DNA of 64,000 nt from an uncultured Eubacteriales bacterium (GTDB lineage Bacteria > Bacillota > Clostridia > Christensenellales > CAG-138): assembly GCA_900546845.1 (NCBI GenBank), contig UREK01000008.1, positions 13,802-77,801 of the forward strand, read 5' to 3'. Below are positions 10,170 to 17,560 of the stretch, in pieces. Position 1 is the first letter of the stretch, and every line of letters begins with the position of its first letter. The notes beneath the pieces were generated by a model. That model ran no database searches. It worked only from the letters and a program-made list of their open reading frames with translations, and was not told where the DNA came from. A program made the translations under genes and the position numbers.

Positions 10170-10658
10170 ATGGCCAATGGACAGGGCACTCGTAAGGAAC
10201 TTTACGAGCAGCTGGACAAAGTCATCCTGCAATGGAAGGATGAGCCCGGCGGGCTCCTTCCGATCATGCAGAACGCGCAGGAGATCCTCGGCTGCGTCGA
10301 CGAAGAGGTGCAGCATTATATCTCCAAGAAGATCAGCGTCCCCATATCCACGATTTACGGCGTGGCAACGTTCTATTCCCAATTCACGCTGCAGCCGAAG
10401 GGCAAATACGCGATCGGCCTCTGCCTTGGCACAGCCTGCTATGTCCGCGGCTCTCAGCTCGTGATGGATGAATTGGTGAAACAGCTTGGCGTGGAAGCGG
10501 GCCATACCACCGGAGACGGCCTCTTCACCCTCGACGCCACCCGCTGCATTGGCTGCTGCGGCCTTGCGCCCGCGATGATGATCAACGACGATGTTTACGG
10601 CAAGGTAACGCCTGAGGAGATCCCGGGCATTCTCGCCAAATATCGCCAAATCGGCTAA
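10170..10658 (+). CDS. nuoE: NuoE-family [2Fe-2S] subunit (HydC/HndA-like)
   Basis: A 162-residue thioredoxin-fold [2Fe-2S] protein of the NuoE family. Its cluster ligands are visible as C85-x4-C90 and C126-x3-C130. In anaerobes such subunits pass electrons between NuoF-type flavin subunits and a hydrogenase or formate dehydrogenase. The start at 10170 is preceded by AAGGAGGG (10153-10160); an in-frame ATG at 10122 is less likely. It heads a cluster with DRTGG, HATPase, [2Fe-2S] and NuoF genes, the usual setting of NAD(P)-linked, often electron-bifurcating complexes. The partner enzyme is not encoded nearby. Confidence 0.93.
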   Translation: MANGQGTRKELYEQLDKVILQWKDEPGGLLPIMQNAQEILGCVDEEVQHYISKKISVPISTIYGVATFYSQFTLQPKGKYAIGLCLGTACYVRGSQLVMDELVKQLGVEAGHTTGDGLFTLDATRCIGCCGLAPAMMINDDVYGKVTPEEIPGILAKYRQIG

Positions 10659-11402
10659 AAACGGGGGCACTGCGCAAAAGTATCCTGAATTGCGCAAAAT
10701 CCGTGCAGGGAGAGGCGCTGCAGGAAGAGCCTGCCCTTGCGGTATCTATTCCCCTGCTCCACCGCAGACGGCATGCCTGCTACAGATTCCTGAAAAATGC
10801 TTAAGCGTTTGGAAGCAGATCCCAAAGCGGCGTGCGGGCTGCTTGACGCCTCCTGTGGGGTGGAGATCAGCCTTGCGGCTTATCGCCCTATCGCCCGGCG
10901 GGAGCAGAGCGCCTCGCTTGTTCCGATCATATCCTTCTTATCATTGAGAACGCCGGCCGCAGCATCGCGGACGTCAACCTTGCGGTGCAGGCAGGCTGCC
11001 CCGGGCGGTTCACATGCTGGGCTTTGACGCCGGCATGAGCCACCGAAACATAAAACGCTGCCTGGACACCTTTGAAATCACATCTGAACTGGGTTCAGAA
11101 ACGGCGATCCGCATGGGTCTCATTGACTTAACAACGCAACGGACTGCGGCGGATGCCGCGCGCATACAGACGCCAGTGGGAGGGATGCGCATGAACCAGA
11201 AACGACCGGCCGCAACGCAAGGCTGGGAAGGACAAATGCGTGAGCCGCACCGCACACCGAAAACGCCGCATGGCAGAAAGCGCAGCGCCTGGCTGTGTTA
11301 AGGAGCCGGGCCGCGCGCATCCGAGTACAGGAAAAGCCAACGGCCTGAGCACCGGATGGCAGAACTGGCCAACCTGCAACGAAACCGCTTGGGAGGCAAC
11401 CT
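10659..11402 (+). other. 744-bp gap with no confident gene; possible decayed coding sequence
   Basis: The stretch between the NuoE gene and the DRTGG gene has only short open frames. Two frames contain protein-like segments: about 10919-10999 reads SDHILLIIENAG followed by SIADVNLAVQAG, and 11014-11301 opens MLGFDAGMSHRNIKRCLDTF. They lie in different frames and look like pieces of a frameshifted gene. The first faintly recalls quinolinate phosphoribosyltransferase (NadC), but the match is too weak to name it. No strong ribosome-binding site, promoter or T-tract terminator was seen. Confidence 0.35.
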
Positions 11403-11741
11403 ATGATTACCGTTGCGCAATTAATGGAACCGCTGGAATTGACGCTGCTCACCCCGGACGCTGAGCTTGCACGCGAGGTGACGGGCGCCTGCGTTTGCGA
11501 CCTGCTCAGCTTCGTGATGGCGCGTGGGGAGGCTGGCATGGCCTGGATCACGGTGCAGACGCACCTGAACGTGATCGCCGTTGCGAGCCTGTGTGAGTTT
11601 TCCTGCGTCATCATAGCGGAGGGCTCCGCCGTGGAGCCGGAAACGCTTGCAAAAGCGGCCGGAGAGGGCATCCCTGTGCTGCGCAGCGCGCTTTCGGAAT
11701 ACACGCTCGGTGGCAGGCTTTACGCCTTAGGCGTGCGCTGA
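11403..11741 (+). CDS. DRTGG-domain protein of the hydrogenase-type operon
   Basis: A 112-residue protein resembling the small DRTGG-domain proteins encoded beside clostridial hydrogenase and NuoE/NuoF genes. It is a compact alpha/beta protein without membrane segments and with two notable cysteine pairs (around ACVCDL and SLCEFSC). The domain occurs in nucleotide-sensing proteins, so a regulatory role in redox or nucleotide sensing is plausible but unproven. The start is supported by GGGAGG at 11390-11395. The downstream HATPase gene starts 115 bases later. Confidence 0.7.
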   Translation: MITVAQLMEPLELTLLTPDAELAREVTGACVCDLLSFVMARGEAGMAWITVQTHLNVIAVASLCEFSCVIIAEGSAVEPETLAKAAGEGIPVLRSALSEYTLGGRLYALGVR

Positions 11742-11856
11742 AGAGAAAAGCCCGGTGGGACTGCACGCCCGTTCCTCCTGTGCGGAAGATGCTATGCCCG
11801 CATGGCACATAGCCGGCCGGCGGAGCGCGAGGGCGGCGGGGTGGGAAGGAGAACGC

Positions 11857-12417
11857 GTGAAGGAAATTTCCCTGCATATCCTTGACCTGGCGCAGAACTC
11901 CATCCGTGCGGGCGCAAAGAACGTCCGCATCCGCATTGAGGAGGACAGCGCCGCGGATACTTTCGCTGTCTCCATCGCGGACGACGGTTGCGGTATGGAG
12001 CCGGAATTGGCCAGGGCTGCGCAAAACCCGTTTGTGACGACGCGCACGACGCGCAAGGTAGGCTTGGGTCTCCCGCTGTTCCTCACAGGCTGCGAAAACT
12101 GCGAAGGCAGTTTCCGACTTGAGAGCGAGCCGGGGCGCGGCACGCGCGTGGCAGGAACTTACCGGCGCAGCCACATCGACCGGCCGCCGCTTGGCAACAT
12201 TGCGGACACGGTAGCGATGCTCATCGCCGCAAATCCGTGCCTGCGCCTGCGCTATGAGCACCGCCTGGATGGCGGCGAATACGCGCTCGACACGGCGAAG
12301 CTTGGAGAACTCCTCGGCGGGATCCCACTCGACGCTCCCAAAGTTATGGCTTTTATAACAGAATTTATTCACAGCAGCGAATCAGAACTAGAATCAATGG
12401 AGGTACACAAACCATGA
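11857..12417 (+). CDS. HATPase-type ATP-binding protein (anti-sigma/histidine-kinase fold)
   Basis: A 186-residue stand-alone GHKL ATPase domain. The N box is at LAQNSIRAGA, the G1 box at DDGCGM, and the G2 box at GLGLPLF. There is no histidine phosphoacceptor domain or membrane segment, so it is not a complete sensor kinase. Such genes recur in clostridial NuoE/NuoF/HydA operons; their role is unknown. A GTG start at 11857 is chosen because GGAAGGAG lies at 11844-11851 and the family begins KEISLHILD; an in-frame ATG at 11755 would add 34 unlike residues. Its stop overlaps the next start (ATGA), indicating translational coupling. Confidence 0.85.
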   Translation: MKEISLHILDLAQNSIRAGAKNVRIRIEEDSAADTFAVSIADDGCGMEPELARAAQNPFVTTRTTRKVGLGLPLFLTGCENCEGSFRLESEPGRGTRVAGTYRRSHIDRPPLGNIADTVAMLIAANPCLRLRYEHRLDGGEYALDTAKLGELLGGIPLDAPKVMAFITEFIHSSESELESMEVHKP

Positions 12418-12782
12418 AGACACTGCAAGAGTTGGAGGCGATCCGCCAGAGGACGCTCAACGAGCTCAACCTGCGCAAGCGCCGCGAGGATGGCGTCCGC
12501 GTGGTGGTAGGCCTTGCCACCTGCGGCATCGCGGCGGGTGCGCGCGAGGTTGTGGCTGCGTTTATGGAGGAAGCCCACAAGCGCCAGCTCACCAACGTCA
12601 CCGTATCGCAGATGGGATGCATCGGCCTTTGCCGGTTGGAACCCATTGTGGAAGTGCATCTGCCGGGGCAGGAGAAGGTGACCTACTGCAAGGTAACGCC
12701 GGAGCAGGTAGGGCGCATCGTATCAGAGCATATCATCGGCGGCACCCCCGTTGCGGAATATACCATCGGCAGCTTCGAGTAA
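12414..12782 (+). CDS. (2Fe-2S) thioredoxin-fold ferredoxin
   Basis: A 122-residue thioredoxin-like [2Fe-2S] protein, equivalent to the small ferredoxin-like subunit placed before NuoF in clostridial hydrogenase operons. Candidate ligands are C37 (in TCGIAAGA), C69 and C73 (GCIGLC), and a later Cys in TYCKVTP. The first motif has only one cysteine where NuoE has two, as is usual for this subfamily. It overlaps the HATPase gene by four bases and precedes NuoF by 33 bases, so all three are probably co-translated into one complex or pathway. Confidence 0.85.
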   Translation: MKTLQELEAIRQRTLNELNLRKRREDGVRVVVGLATCGIAAGAREVVAAFMEEAHKRQLTNVTVSQMGCIGLCRLEPIVEVHLPGQEKVTYCKVTPEQVGRIVSEHIIGGTPVAEYTIGSFE

Positions 12783-12815
12783 AATCAACGGAACGACAGA
12801 AGGAGAGTTAAGAAG

Positions 12816-14606
12816 ATGAACTACAGGTCGCATGTGTTGGTCTGCGCAGGCACGGGCTGCACGTCCTCAAATTCCCTGCGCATTATTGAAAATTTTCATA
12901 AAAAGCTGGAAGAAACCGGCTATGATAAAGAGGTTCAGGTCATCCGCACGGGCTGCTTCGGCCTCTGCGCAGCCGGCCCCGTCGTGGTGGTTTACCCCGA
13001 GGGTGTGTATTACAGCCATGTCAAGCCGGAGGACGTTGAGGAGATCGTGAACGAGCACCTCATCAAGGGCCGCCCGGTGCAGCGCCTCATCTACAAGGAG
13101 CAGGACGAAAGCGGCGTCAACATCACGCTCAACGATTCCGACTTCTACAAAAAGCAGCACCGCATCGCGTTGCGCAACTGCGGCATGATCGACCCGGAAA
13201 ACATCGACGAATACATTGCCTTCGACGGCTACAAAGCCCTCGGCAAGGTGCTCACCGAGATGACGCGGGACGAGGTCATCGATACCATCATCCGTTCCGG
13301 CCTGCGCGGCCGCGGCGGCGGCGGCTTCCCCACCGGCCTGAAATGGAAATTCGCCAAGGCACCGGAAAGCGACGTGAAATACGTTTGCTGCAACGCGGAT
13401 GAGGGCGACCCCGGCGCGTTTATGGATCGCTCTGTGCTTGAGGGCGACCCGCATTCCGTGCTGGAGGCCATGACCATCGCGGGCTATGCCATCGGCGCGC
13501 AGCAGGGCTACATCTACGTACGCGCGGAATACCCCATCGCCGTAAAGCGCCTCCGCGTGGCGATTGGCCAGGCGCGGGAATACGGCCTCCTGGGCGACAA
13601 CATCATGGGCACCGGCTTCAAGTTTGACATCGACCTGCGCCTTGGCAGCGGCGCGTTCGTCTGCGGCGAGGAAACCGCGCTGCTCGCCTCCATCGAAGGC
13701 GGCCGCGGCGAGCCCCGCCCGCGCCCCCCGTTCCCGGCGGTGAAGGGCCTTTTCGGCAAGCCGACGCTGCTCAACAATGTGGAAACCTATGCCAACATCT
13801 GCCAGATCATCCTCAACGGAGCGGAATGGTTCGCCGCGATGGGCACCGAAAAGAGCAAGGGCACCAAGGTGTTTGCGCTCGGCGGCAAGATCAACAACAC
13901 CGGCCTTGTGGAGATCCCGATGGGCACCACGCTGCGCGAGGTCATTTACGAGATCGGCGGCGGCATCCCGAACGGGAAGAAGTTCAAGGCCGCGCAGACG
14001 GGCGGCCCCTCCGGCGGCTGCATTCCCGCGGAACACCTTGACATCCCGATCGATTATGACAACCTCATCGCCATCGGCTCCATGATGGGTTCCGGCGGCA
14101 TGATCGTCATGGATGAGGACAACTGCATGGTCAACATCGCCAAGTTCTTCCTCGAGTTCACGGTGGATGAATCCTGCGGCAAGTGCCCGCCCTGCCGCAT
14201 CGGCACGCGGCGCATGCTCGAGATGCTTGAAAAGATCACGAGCGGCAAGGGCGAGCCGGGCGACATTGAGAAGCTCGAAAAGCTCGCTTACAACATCAAG
14301 GCAGCGGCGCTGTGCGGCCTGGGCCAGACCGCGCCCAACCCCGTGCTTTCCACCATCCGCTATTTCCGGGATGAATACGAGGCGCATATCAACGAAAAGC
14401 GCTGCCCGGCGGGCGTGTGCAAGGCGCTGCTCAACTACGTGATCGACCCCGAGAAGTGCCGCGGATGCAGCCTCTGCGCGCGCAAGTGCCCCGCGGGCGC
14501 GATCTCCGGCGAGATCAAGAAGCCGTTTGTGATCGATCCCGCGAAGTGCGTCAAGTGCGGCGCGTGCATGGAAACGTGCAAATTCGGCGCGATCAGCAAG
14601 AAGTGA
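12816..14606 (+). CDS. nuoF: NuoF-type NAD(P)H-oxidising flavin subunit (HydB/HndC-like)
   Basis: A 596-residue multidomain electron-transfer subunit. In order it has an N-terminal thioredoxin-fold [2Fe-2S] domain (C10, C15, C47, C51), the FMN/NADH-binding core with GRGGGGFPTG near residue 163, an SLBB region, the [4Fe-4S] site C454-x2-C457-x2-C460 with C500, and a C-terminal double [4Fe-4S] ferredoxin (C548/551/554/558 and C578/581/584/588). This is the layout of the B subunit of bifurcating hydrogenases and of NADP-reducing hydrogenase HndC. It has an AGGAGAG ribosome-binding site. It is the last gene of the operon, and no HydA-like gene follows, which is unusual. Confidence 0.95.
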   Translation: MNYRSHVLVCAGTGCTSSNSLRIIENFHKKLEETGYDKEVQVIRTGCFGLCAAGPVVVVYPEGVYYSHVKPEDVEEIVNEHLIKGRPVQRLIYKEQDESGVNITLNDSDFYKKQHRIALRNCGMIDPENIDEYIAFDGYKALGKVLTEMTRDEVIDTIIRSGLRGRGGGGFPTGLKWKFAKAPESDVKYVCCNADEGDPGAFMDRSVLEGDPHSVLEAMTIAGYAIGAQQGYIYVRAEYPIAVKRLRVAIGQAREYGLLGDNIMGTGFKFDIDLRLGSGAFVCGEETALLASIEGGRGEPRPRPPFPAVKGLFGKPTLLNNVETYANICQIILNGAEWFAAMGTEKSKGTKVFALGGKINNTGLVEIPMGTTLREVIYEIGGGIPNGKKFKAAQTGGPSGGCIPAEHLDIPIDYDNLIAIGSMMGSGGMIVMDEDNCMVNIAKFFLEFTVDESCGKCPPCRIGTRRMLEMLEKITSGKGEPGDIEKLEKLAYNIKAAALCGLGQTAPNPVLSTIRYFRDEYEAHINEKRCPAGVCKALLNYVIDPEKCRGCSLCARKCPAGAISGEIKKPFVIDPAKCVKCGACMETCKFGAISKK

Positions 14607-14629
14607 CGGCAAAACAATACGAACGCATG

Positions 14630-14659
14630 GGGAGCACCTTCATTTCCGGGGGTGCTCCC
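14630..14659 (+). terminator. Hairpin after the NuoF gene
   Basis: GGGAGCACC (14630-14638) pairs with GGTGCTCCC (14651-14659) around a 12-base loop, 24 bases after the NuoF stop codon. No T-run follows, so it may be a weak or factor-assisted terminator, or an mRNA 3' stabiliser. Confidence 0.45.
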
Positions 14660-14751
14660 GCTTGTGAAAAGGGCGGCGCATGCTGCGGTTGCGGCGAAGC
14701 GGAACGCATCTGCGCAAACCTGCAAAAACATATGGGCTTTGCTGGATGCGC

Positions 14752-14781
14752 TTGCGGAGACAGGGAAGGATGTGCTACAAT
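14752..14781 (+). promoter_or_regulatory. Promoter of the ZIP transporter gene
   Basis: TTGCGG (14752-14757) and TACAAT (14776-14781) are 18 bases apart. The -10 is extended (TGC before TACAAT). It sits in a 285-bp gap with no other coding evidence. Confidence 0.55.
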
Positions 14782-14790
14782 ATCTTTGAT

Positions 14791-14808
14791 GGTTAGAATA
14801 TGCTAACC
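14791..14808. promoter_or_regulatory. Dyad operator at the ZIP gene start of transcription
   Basis: GGTTAG-N6-CTAACC is an 18-bp dyad with one central mismatch. It begins 10 bases after the -10 element, where a repressor would block initiation. The arms resemble DtxR/IdeR-type metal-repressor half-sites (TTAGGTTAGCC type). Control of a metal transporter by a metalloregulator would fit, but no regulator gene is in the window. Confidence 0.5.
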
Positions 14809-14891
14809 TTTATGCGCGAAAGGAACTGAAAAACCGGAAAGTACCGGCAAGCCGGATATGCAAAACACGGATGGGATAGGGGGGAAGGCGC

Positions 14892-15680
14892 GTGGGCGAA
14901 ACGGCAAAGATAATCATGGGGGTAATGATCCCTTTCCTGGGGACAGCGCTTGGCGCGGCGATGGTGTTCTTCATGAAGGAGGCGATGGACGCCCGCCTGC
15001 AAAAGCTGCTGCTGGGTTTCGCGGCGGGCGTGATGATCGCGGCCTCGGTCTGGTCGCTGTTGATCCCGGCCATCGAGATGGCGGAAGCGGCGGGCAAGAC
15101 GGCCTGGGTTCCCGCCGTGGTGGGGTTCCTCGTGGGCGTCGGGTTTCTGCTGGCGCTCGATACGCTCATCCCGCACCTGCACCTGGATTCCACCACGCCG
15201 GAGGGCCGCCCAAGTACGCTTGGGAAATCCCTCATGCTGGTGCTGGCTGTGACGCTGCACAACATCCCGGAGGGGATGGCGGTGGGCGTCGTGCTCGCGG
15301 GCATGCGCGCCGGGAACGAGGCGATCAGCGCGGCCAGCGCGCTTGCGCTCGCTGCGGGCATCGCGCTCCAGAACTTTCCGGAGGGCGCGATCATCTCCAT
15401 GCCGCTTGTGAGCACGGGGATCTCCAAGCGCAAGGCGTTCGGGTATGGGCTCCTTTCCGGCGTCGTCGAGCCGGTGGGAGCGGTGCTGACGATCCTCCTG
15501 ACCTCGCTTGTGACGCCCATCCTGCCGTACGTTCTCGCCTTTGCCGCCGGGGCCATGATCTACGTGGTGGTGGAGGAGCTGATCCCGGAGGCGCAGGCCG
15601 GGGCGCATTCCAACATCGGGACCATCGGCGCGGCGCTCGGCTTTGCGCTCATGATGGTGCTCGACGTGGCGCTCGGCTGA
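14892..15680 (+). CDS. ZIP-family divalent metal transporter
   Basis: A 262-residue integral membrane protein of the ZIP (GufA/ZupT-like) family, predicted to import Zn, Mn or Fe. It has about eight hydrophobic segments. The metal-path signatures are HNIPEG starting at H123 in the fourth segment and QNFPEG at 160-165 in the fifth. Translation probably begins at GTG 14892, preceded by a GGGGGGAAGG tract. The upstream dyad suggests metal-dependent repression. Its last 121 bases are overlapped on the other strand by the extended tail of a small leftward gene. The substrate metal cannot be fixed from sequence. Confidence 0.9.
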   Translation: MGETAKIIMGVMIPFLGTALGAAMVFFMKEAMDARLQKLLLGFAAGVMIAASVWSLLIPAIEMAEAAGKTAWVPAVVGFLVGVGFLLALDTLIPHLHLDSTTPEGRPSTLGKSLMLVLAVTLHNIPEGMAVGVVLAGMRAGNEAISAASALALAAGIALQNFPEGAIISMPLVSTGISKRKAFGYGLLSGVVEPVGAVLTILLTSLVTPILPYVLAFAAGAMIYVVVEELIPEAQAGAHSNIGTIGAALGFALMMVLDVALG

Positions 15681-15871
15681 CCCAGCCCCAAAAGCCCAAC
15701 CAAAAAGAGCCCGCCGCCGTCCTCTGGCTGCTGGGCTCTCTTCCTGTTATAAATTTTTTTGCTTTTGACCTTGCGGCTCACCGGGTTGAACGCCCAAGTG
15801 CGCCGCCCGGCCCGGTCCAGTTCCCGCCGGGCCTTTTTGCTGAGTTTTTCCTTTGGAATAAAATGCGTCAT
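15560..15871 (-). CDS. Small conserved basic protein with read-through C-terminal tail
   Basis: A 103-residue frame whose first ~48 residues (opening MTHFIPKEKLSKKARREL and ending near KIYNRKR) look like a small conserved clostridial protein of unknown function, recalled from memory. Its start overlaps the YqeB stop (ATGA), so it is translationally coupled to the YqeC-YqeB operon. After the conserved core no stop occurs, and the frame runs through a terminator hairpin and 121 bases antisense to the ZIP gene. The real protein may therefore be extended, or the original stop may have been lost. The core is probably a real gene; the tail is doubtful. Confidence 0.55.
   Translation of the reverse strand: MTHFIPKEKLSKKARRELDRAGRRTWAFNPVSRKVKSKKIYNRKRAQQPEDGGGLFLVGLLGLGQPSATSSTIMSAKPSAAPMVPMLECAPACASGISSSTTT
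15701..15739 (-). terminator. Terminator of the leftward YqeC-YqeB operon
   Basis: On the minus strand AGAGCCC (15739-15733) pairs with GGGCTCT (15712-15706) and is followed by TTTT (15705-15702). It lies inside the extended reading frame of the small protein, 21 bases past the ZIP stop codon, so it can also bound the rightward transcript. Confidence 0.55.
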
Positions 15872-16698
15872 GTTGTCCTCCGTTCTTTTGGTTCCAGTTC
15901 AGTCTTGTTCTCCTGTGCCGCCCGCCAATGGAATATTGCCTCCAATACGCCGCCGGCGATGGCGAGCGCCTTGTCGGAAACCGTGAAGCAATGCTCCCGC
16001 GCGCAGCGGGGGTCCACGTCGCCCGCCTTCATCCCGGCAGGAACAGGGAGGCCGTCCGGCAGGATGCCCCGCAGGCAGCCCGCGATCTCCGTGCGCAGCG
16101 GCACGCCGCCCACATCCGCGACGGCGTCGCCGGCGGCGACCATCTCGCCGATCAGCAGACGGGCGTGGAATACGCCCGCGGCAGGCGCATAAAGCACGCG
16201 CTCCTTGGCATAACCACCCACGCTGCCGGGCACGCCGGTGTTGGGCAGGGCGGAGCCTTCATAGATGCAGCGGCCGAGCGTATGCCCGCGCATGGTCTCC
16301 ACCACGCAGTGGCAATCGGCCCCTGCCGTGAAGCCCGGCCCGAGCGCCACGACGAGCGGCGCATCCGAGATACGCGTGCCGAGGTTCCGCTTGGCGAGCA
16401 TCGCGTCCACGAGCACATCCGGGCGGTAGGCTGCTATGTTTTCCCCCGCGGGGTCGATGATGACGGCGGGCGCGCCGCGCAGAAGCGCTTCCCGCACCTC
16501 CGCTTCCGTCCCGCACAGGCGGGCGGTTACGCCCTCCACCGTGGCGGAGCCATGGTAAACTGCCTCCGAGAAGGCGACCGTGCGCCGCACGGCTGTTGGC
16601 CGGGGCAGCTCGGTCAAAATCAGTGAAAACCCACAGCGGTGCAGCCGCAGGGCGACGCCCGTTGCGATGTCGCCCGCGCCGCGTATTAAAACCAGCAT
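15868..16698 (-). CDS. yqeB: Selenium-dependent molybdenum cofactor protein YqeB (EF2563 family)
   Basis: A 276-residue protein of the YqeB/EF2563 family, which co-occurs with selenium-dependent molybdenum hydroxylases and is thought to help make or load their labile selenium cofactor. It opens with a Rossmann-like VLIRGAGDIATGVALRL motif. Two further glycine-rich segments follow (LGPGFTAGADCHCVVETMRG and the GVPGSVGGYAKER region). The start overlaps the end of YqeC by 13 bases, and its stop overlaps the next small gene, forming a tight leftward operon. The biochemical activity is unknown; the family assignment is strong. Confidence 0.88.
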   Translation of the reverse strand: MLVLIRGAGDIATGVALRLHRCGFSLILTELPRPTAVRRTVAFSEAVYHGSATVEGVTARLCGTEAEVREALLRGAPAVIIDPAGENIAAYRPDVLVDAMLAKRNLGTRISDAPLVVALGPGFTAGADCHCVVETMRGHTLGRCIYEGSALPNTGVPGSVGGYAKERVLYAPAAGVFHARLLIGEMVAAGDAVADVGGVPLRTEIAGCLRGILPDGLPVPAGMKAGDVDPRCAREHCFTVSDKALAIAGGVLEAIFHWRAAQENKTELEPKERRTT

Positions 16699-17381
16699 CC
16701 GATCACATCCTCCCTTAACATAGCAGTGGCGGCGGGATACCCTTCCGCGCGGAGCAAACGGGCGATGGCTTCACCCCGGGCGCGCAGCTCCGGCGTATCC
16801 GCCTGGTTGAGCAGCGCGGCCGCCGGGCAGGAAACGCCGCTGTGCCGGAAGCCTCGGAGCAGGATGCGCGCAACGTCCTCTTCCCCGATGCAATGCGCGG
16901 GAGAGAACCCGGAAAGCGCACAGCGGTGCAGCACTTCGCCTGCCGGCCTGCCGAGTGCGGAAAGCCCGGCTACCTGGATGAGCAGCCCTGTCCCCTCCGG
17001 GATGCAGGGCTCGTCCGCCCGGTGCCACTTGAGCGGCAGCCGCCGGGAGCCATCCGCCTCGCAGAGCACGTGGTCGAAAGCCCCACATGCCGCGGCGAAA
17101 AGCTCCGGCGCAAGCCCGGCCATCTTCCCGCCTCCCGCCGGGTATCCGGCGAGCACGAGCGCGCCGGGCCGCGCGGCCGCGGTGAGCTCCTCCGGCGCGG
17201 CGGGCGCGCAAAACGCAACGCCTGCGGGCGGCGGCCAGGCGAGGTGGGTGGTGGTCGTGAGCAGCACCGCAGCGCCGTCCGCGGCGAGCGCGCGGCCCAG
17301 ATGGAACAGGAGCGCCGTCTTTCCGCCGCCGCCCGTTATGGCAATTACCTTTGGCGGCGGACAGGGAAGGGAAAGCTGCAT
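16686..17381 (-). CDS. yqeC: Selenium cofactor biosynthesis protein YqeC
   Basis: A 231-residue P-loop protein of the YqeC family, an accessory to selenium-dependent molybdenum hydroxylases. The Walker A-like GGGGKTALL lies near the N-terminus (IAITGGGGKT), followed by HLAWPP and a VLCEADGSRRLPLK segment. The last is typical of the family and probably contacts nucleotide or metal. It is the first gene of the leftward operon with YqeB, and is divergent from the presumed molybdate ABC transporter operon. The exact reaction is not known. Confidence 0.88.
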   Translation of the reverse strand: MQLSLPCPPPKVIAITGGGGKTALLFHLGRALAADGAAVLLTTTTHLAWPPPAGVAFCAPAAPEELTAAARPGALVLAGYPAGGGKMAGLAPELFAAACGAFDHVLCEADGSRRLPLKWHRADEPCIPEGTGLLIQVAGLSALGRPAGEVLHRCALSGFSPAHCIGEEDVARILLRGFRHSGVSCPAAALLNQADTPELRARGEAIARLLRAEGYPAATAMLREDVIGCWF

Positions 17382-17418
17382 GGGATTCCTCCTGCGGGCA
17401 ATGGAATCTTTCTATTTC

Positions 17419-17448
17419 ATCATACTATATTTTCCCGCAAAACGCCAA
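17419..17448 (-). promoter_or_regulatory. Candidate promoter of yqeC (leftward)
   Basis: On the minus strand TTGGCG (17448-17443) and TATGAT (17424-17419) are 18 bases apart, about 38 bases before the yqeC start codon. It faces away from the transporter promoter in the same gap. Confidence 0.4.
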
Positions 17449-17483
17449 TGTGATCACCACAAAACACGGCGCTTCCTTTTGGG

Positions 17484-17513
17484 TGGACAAGCCGGCATGC
17501 AATCTGGTATAAT
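17484..17513 (+). promoter_or_regulatory. Promoter of the FecCD-type ABC transporter operon
   Basis: TGGACA (17484-17489) and TATAAT (17508-17513) are 18 bases apart, with an extended -10 (TGG before TATAAT). This is one of the best promoter matches in the window. Confidence 0.7.
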
Positions 17514-17520
17514 GAATTAG

Positions 17521-17544
17521 CGTTATTCTCGTATAAAAATAACG
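17521..17544. promoter_or_regulatory. ModE-like operator
   Basis: A 24-bp dyad, CGTTATT-N10-AATAACG, begins 8 bases after the -10 element. Its outer arms (CGTTAT and ATAACG) and total length equal those of the E. coli modA operator bound by molybdate-ModE, as recalled. Its position over the transcription start suggests repression when molybdate is abundant. Confidence 0.6.
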
Positions 17545-17560
17545 ATCTTGGTGGAACGCT

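Noticed and set aside
10919..11301. A nadC or modD pseudogene
   Set aside because: One short segment looks similar, but conserved NadC motifs are missing and the downstream segment does not align. It is reported only as a possible decayed sequence.
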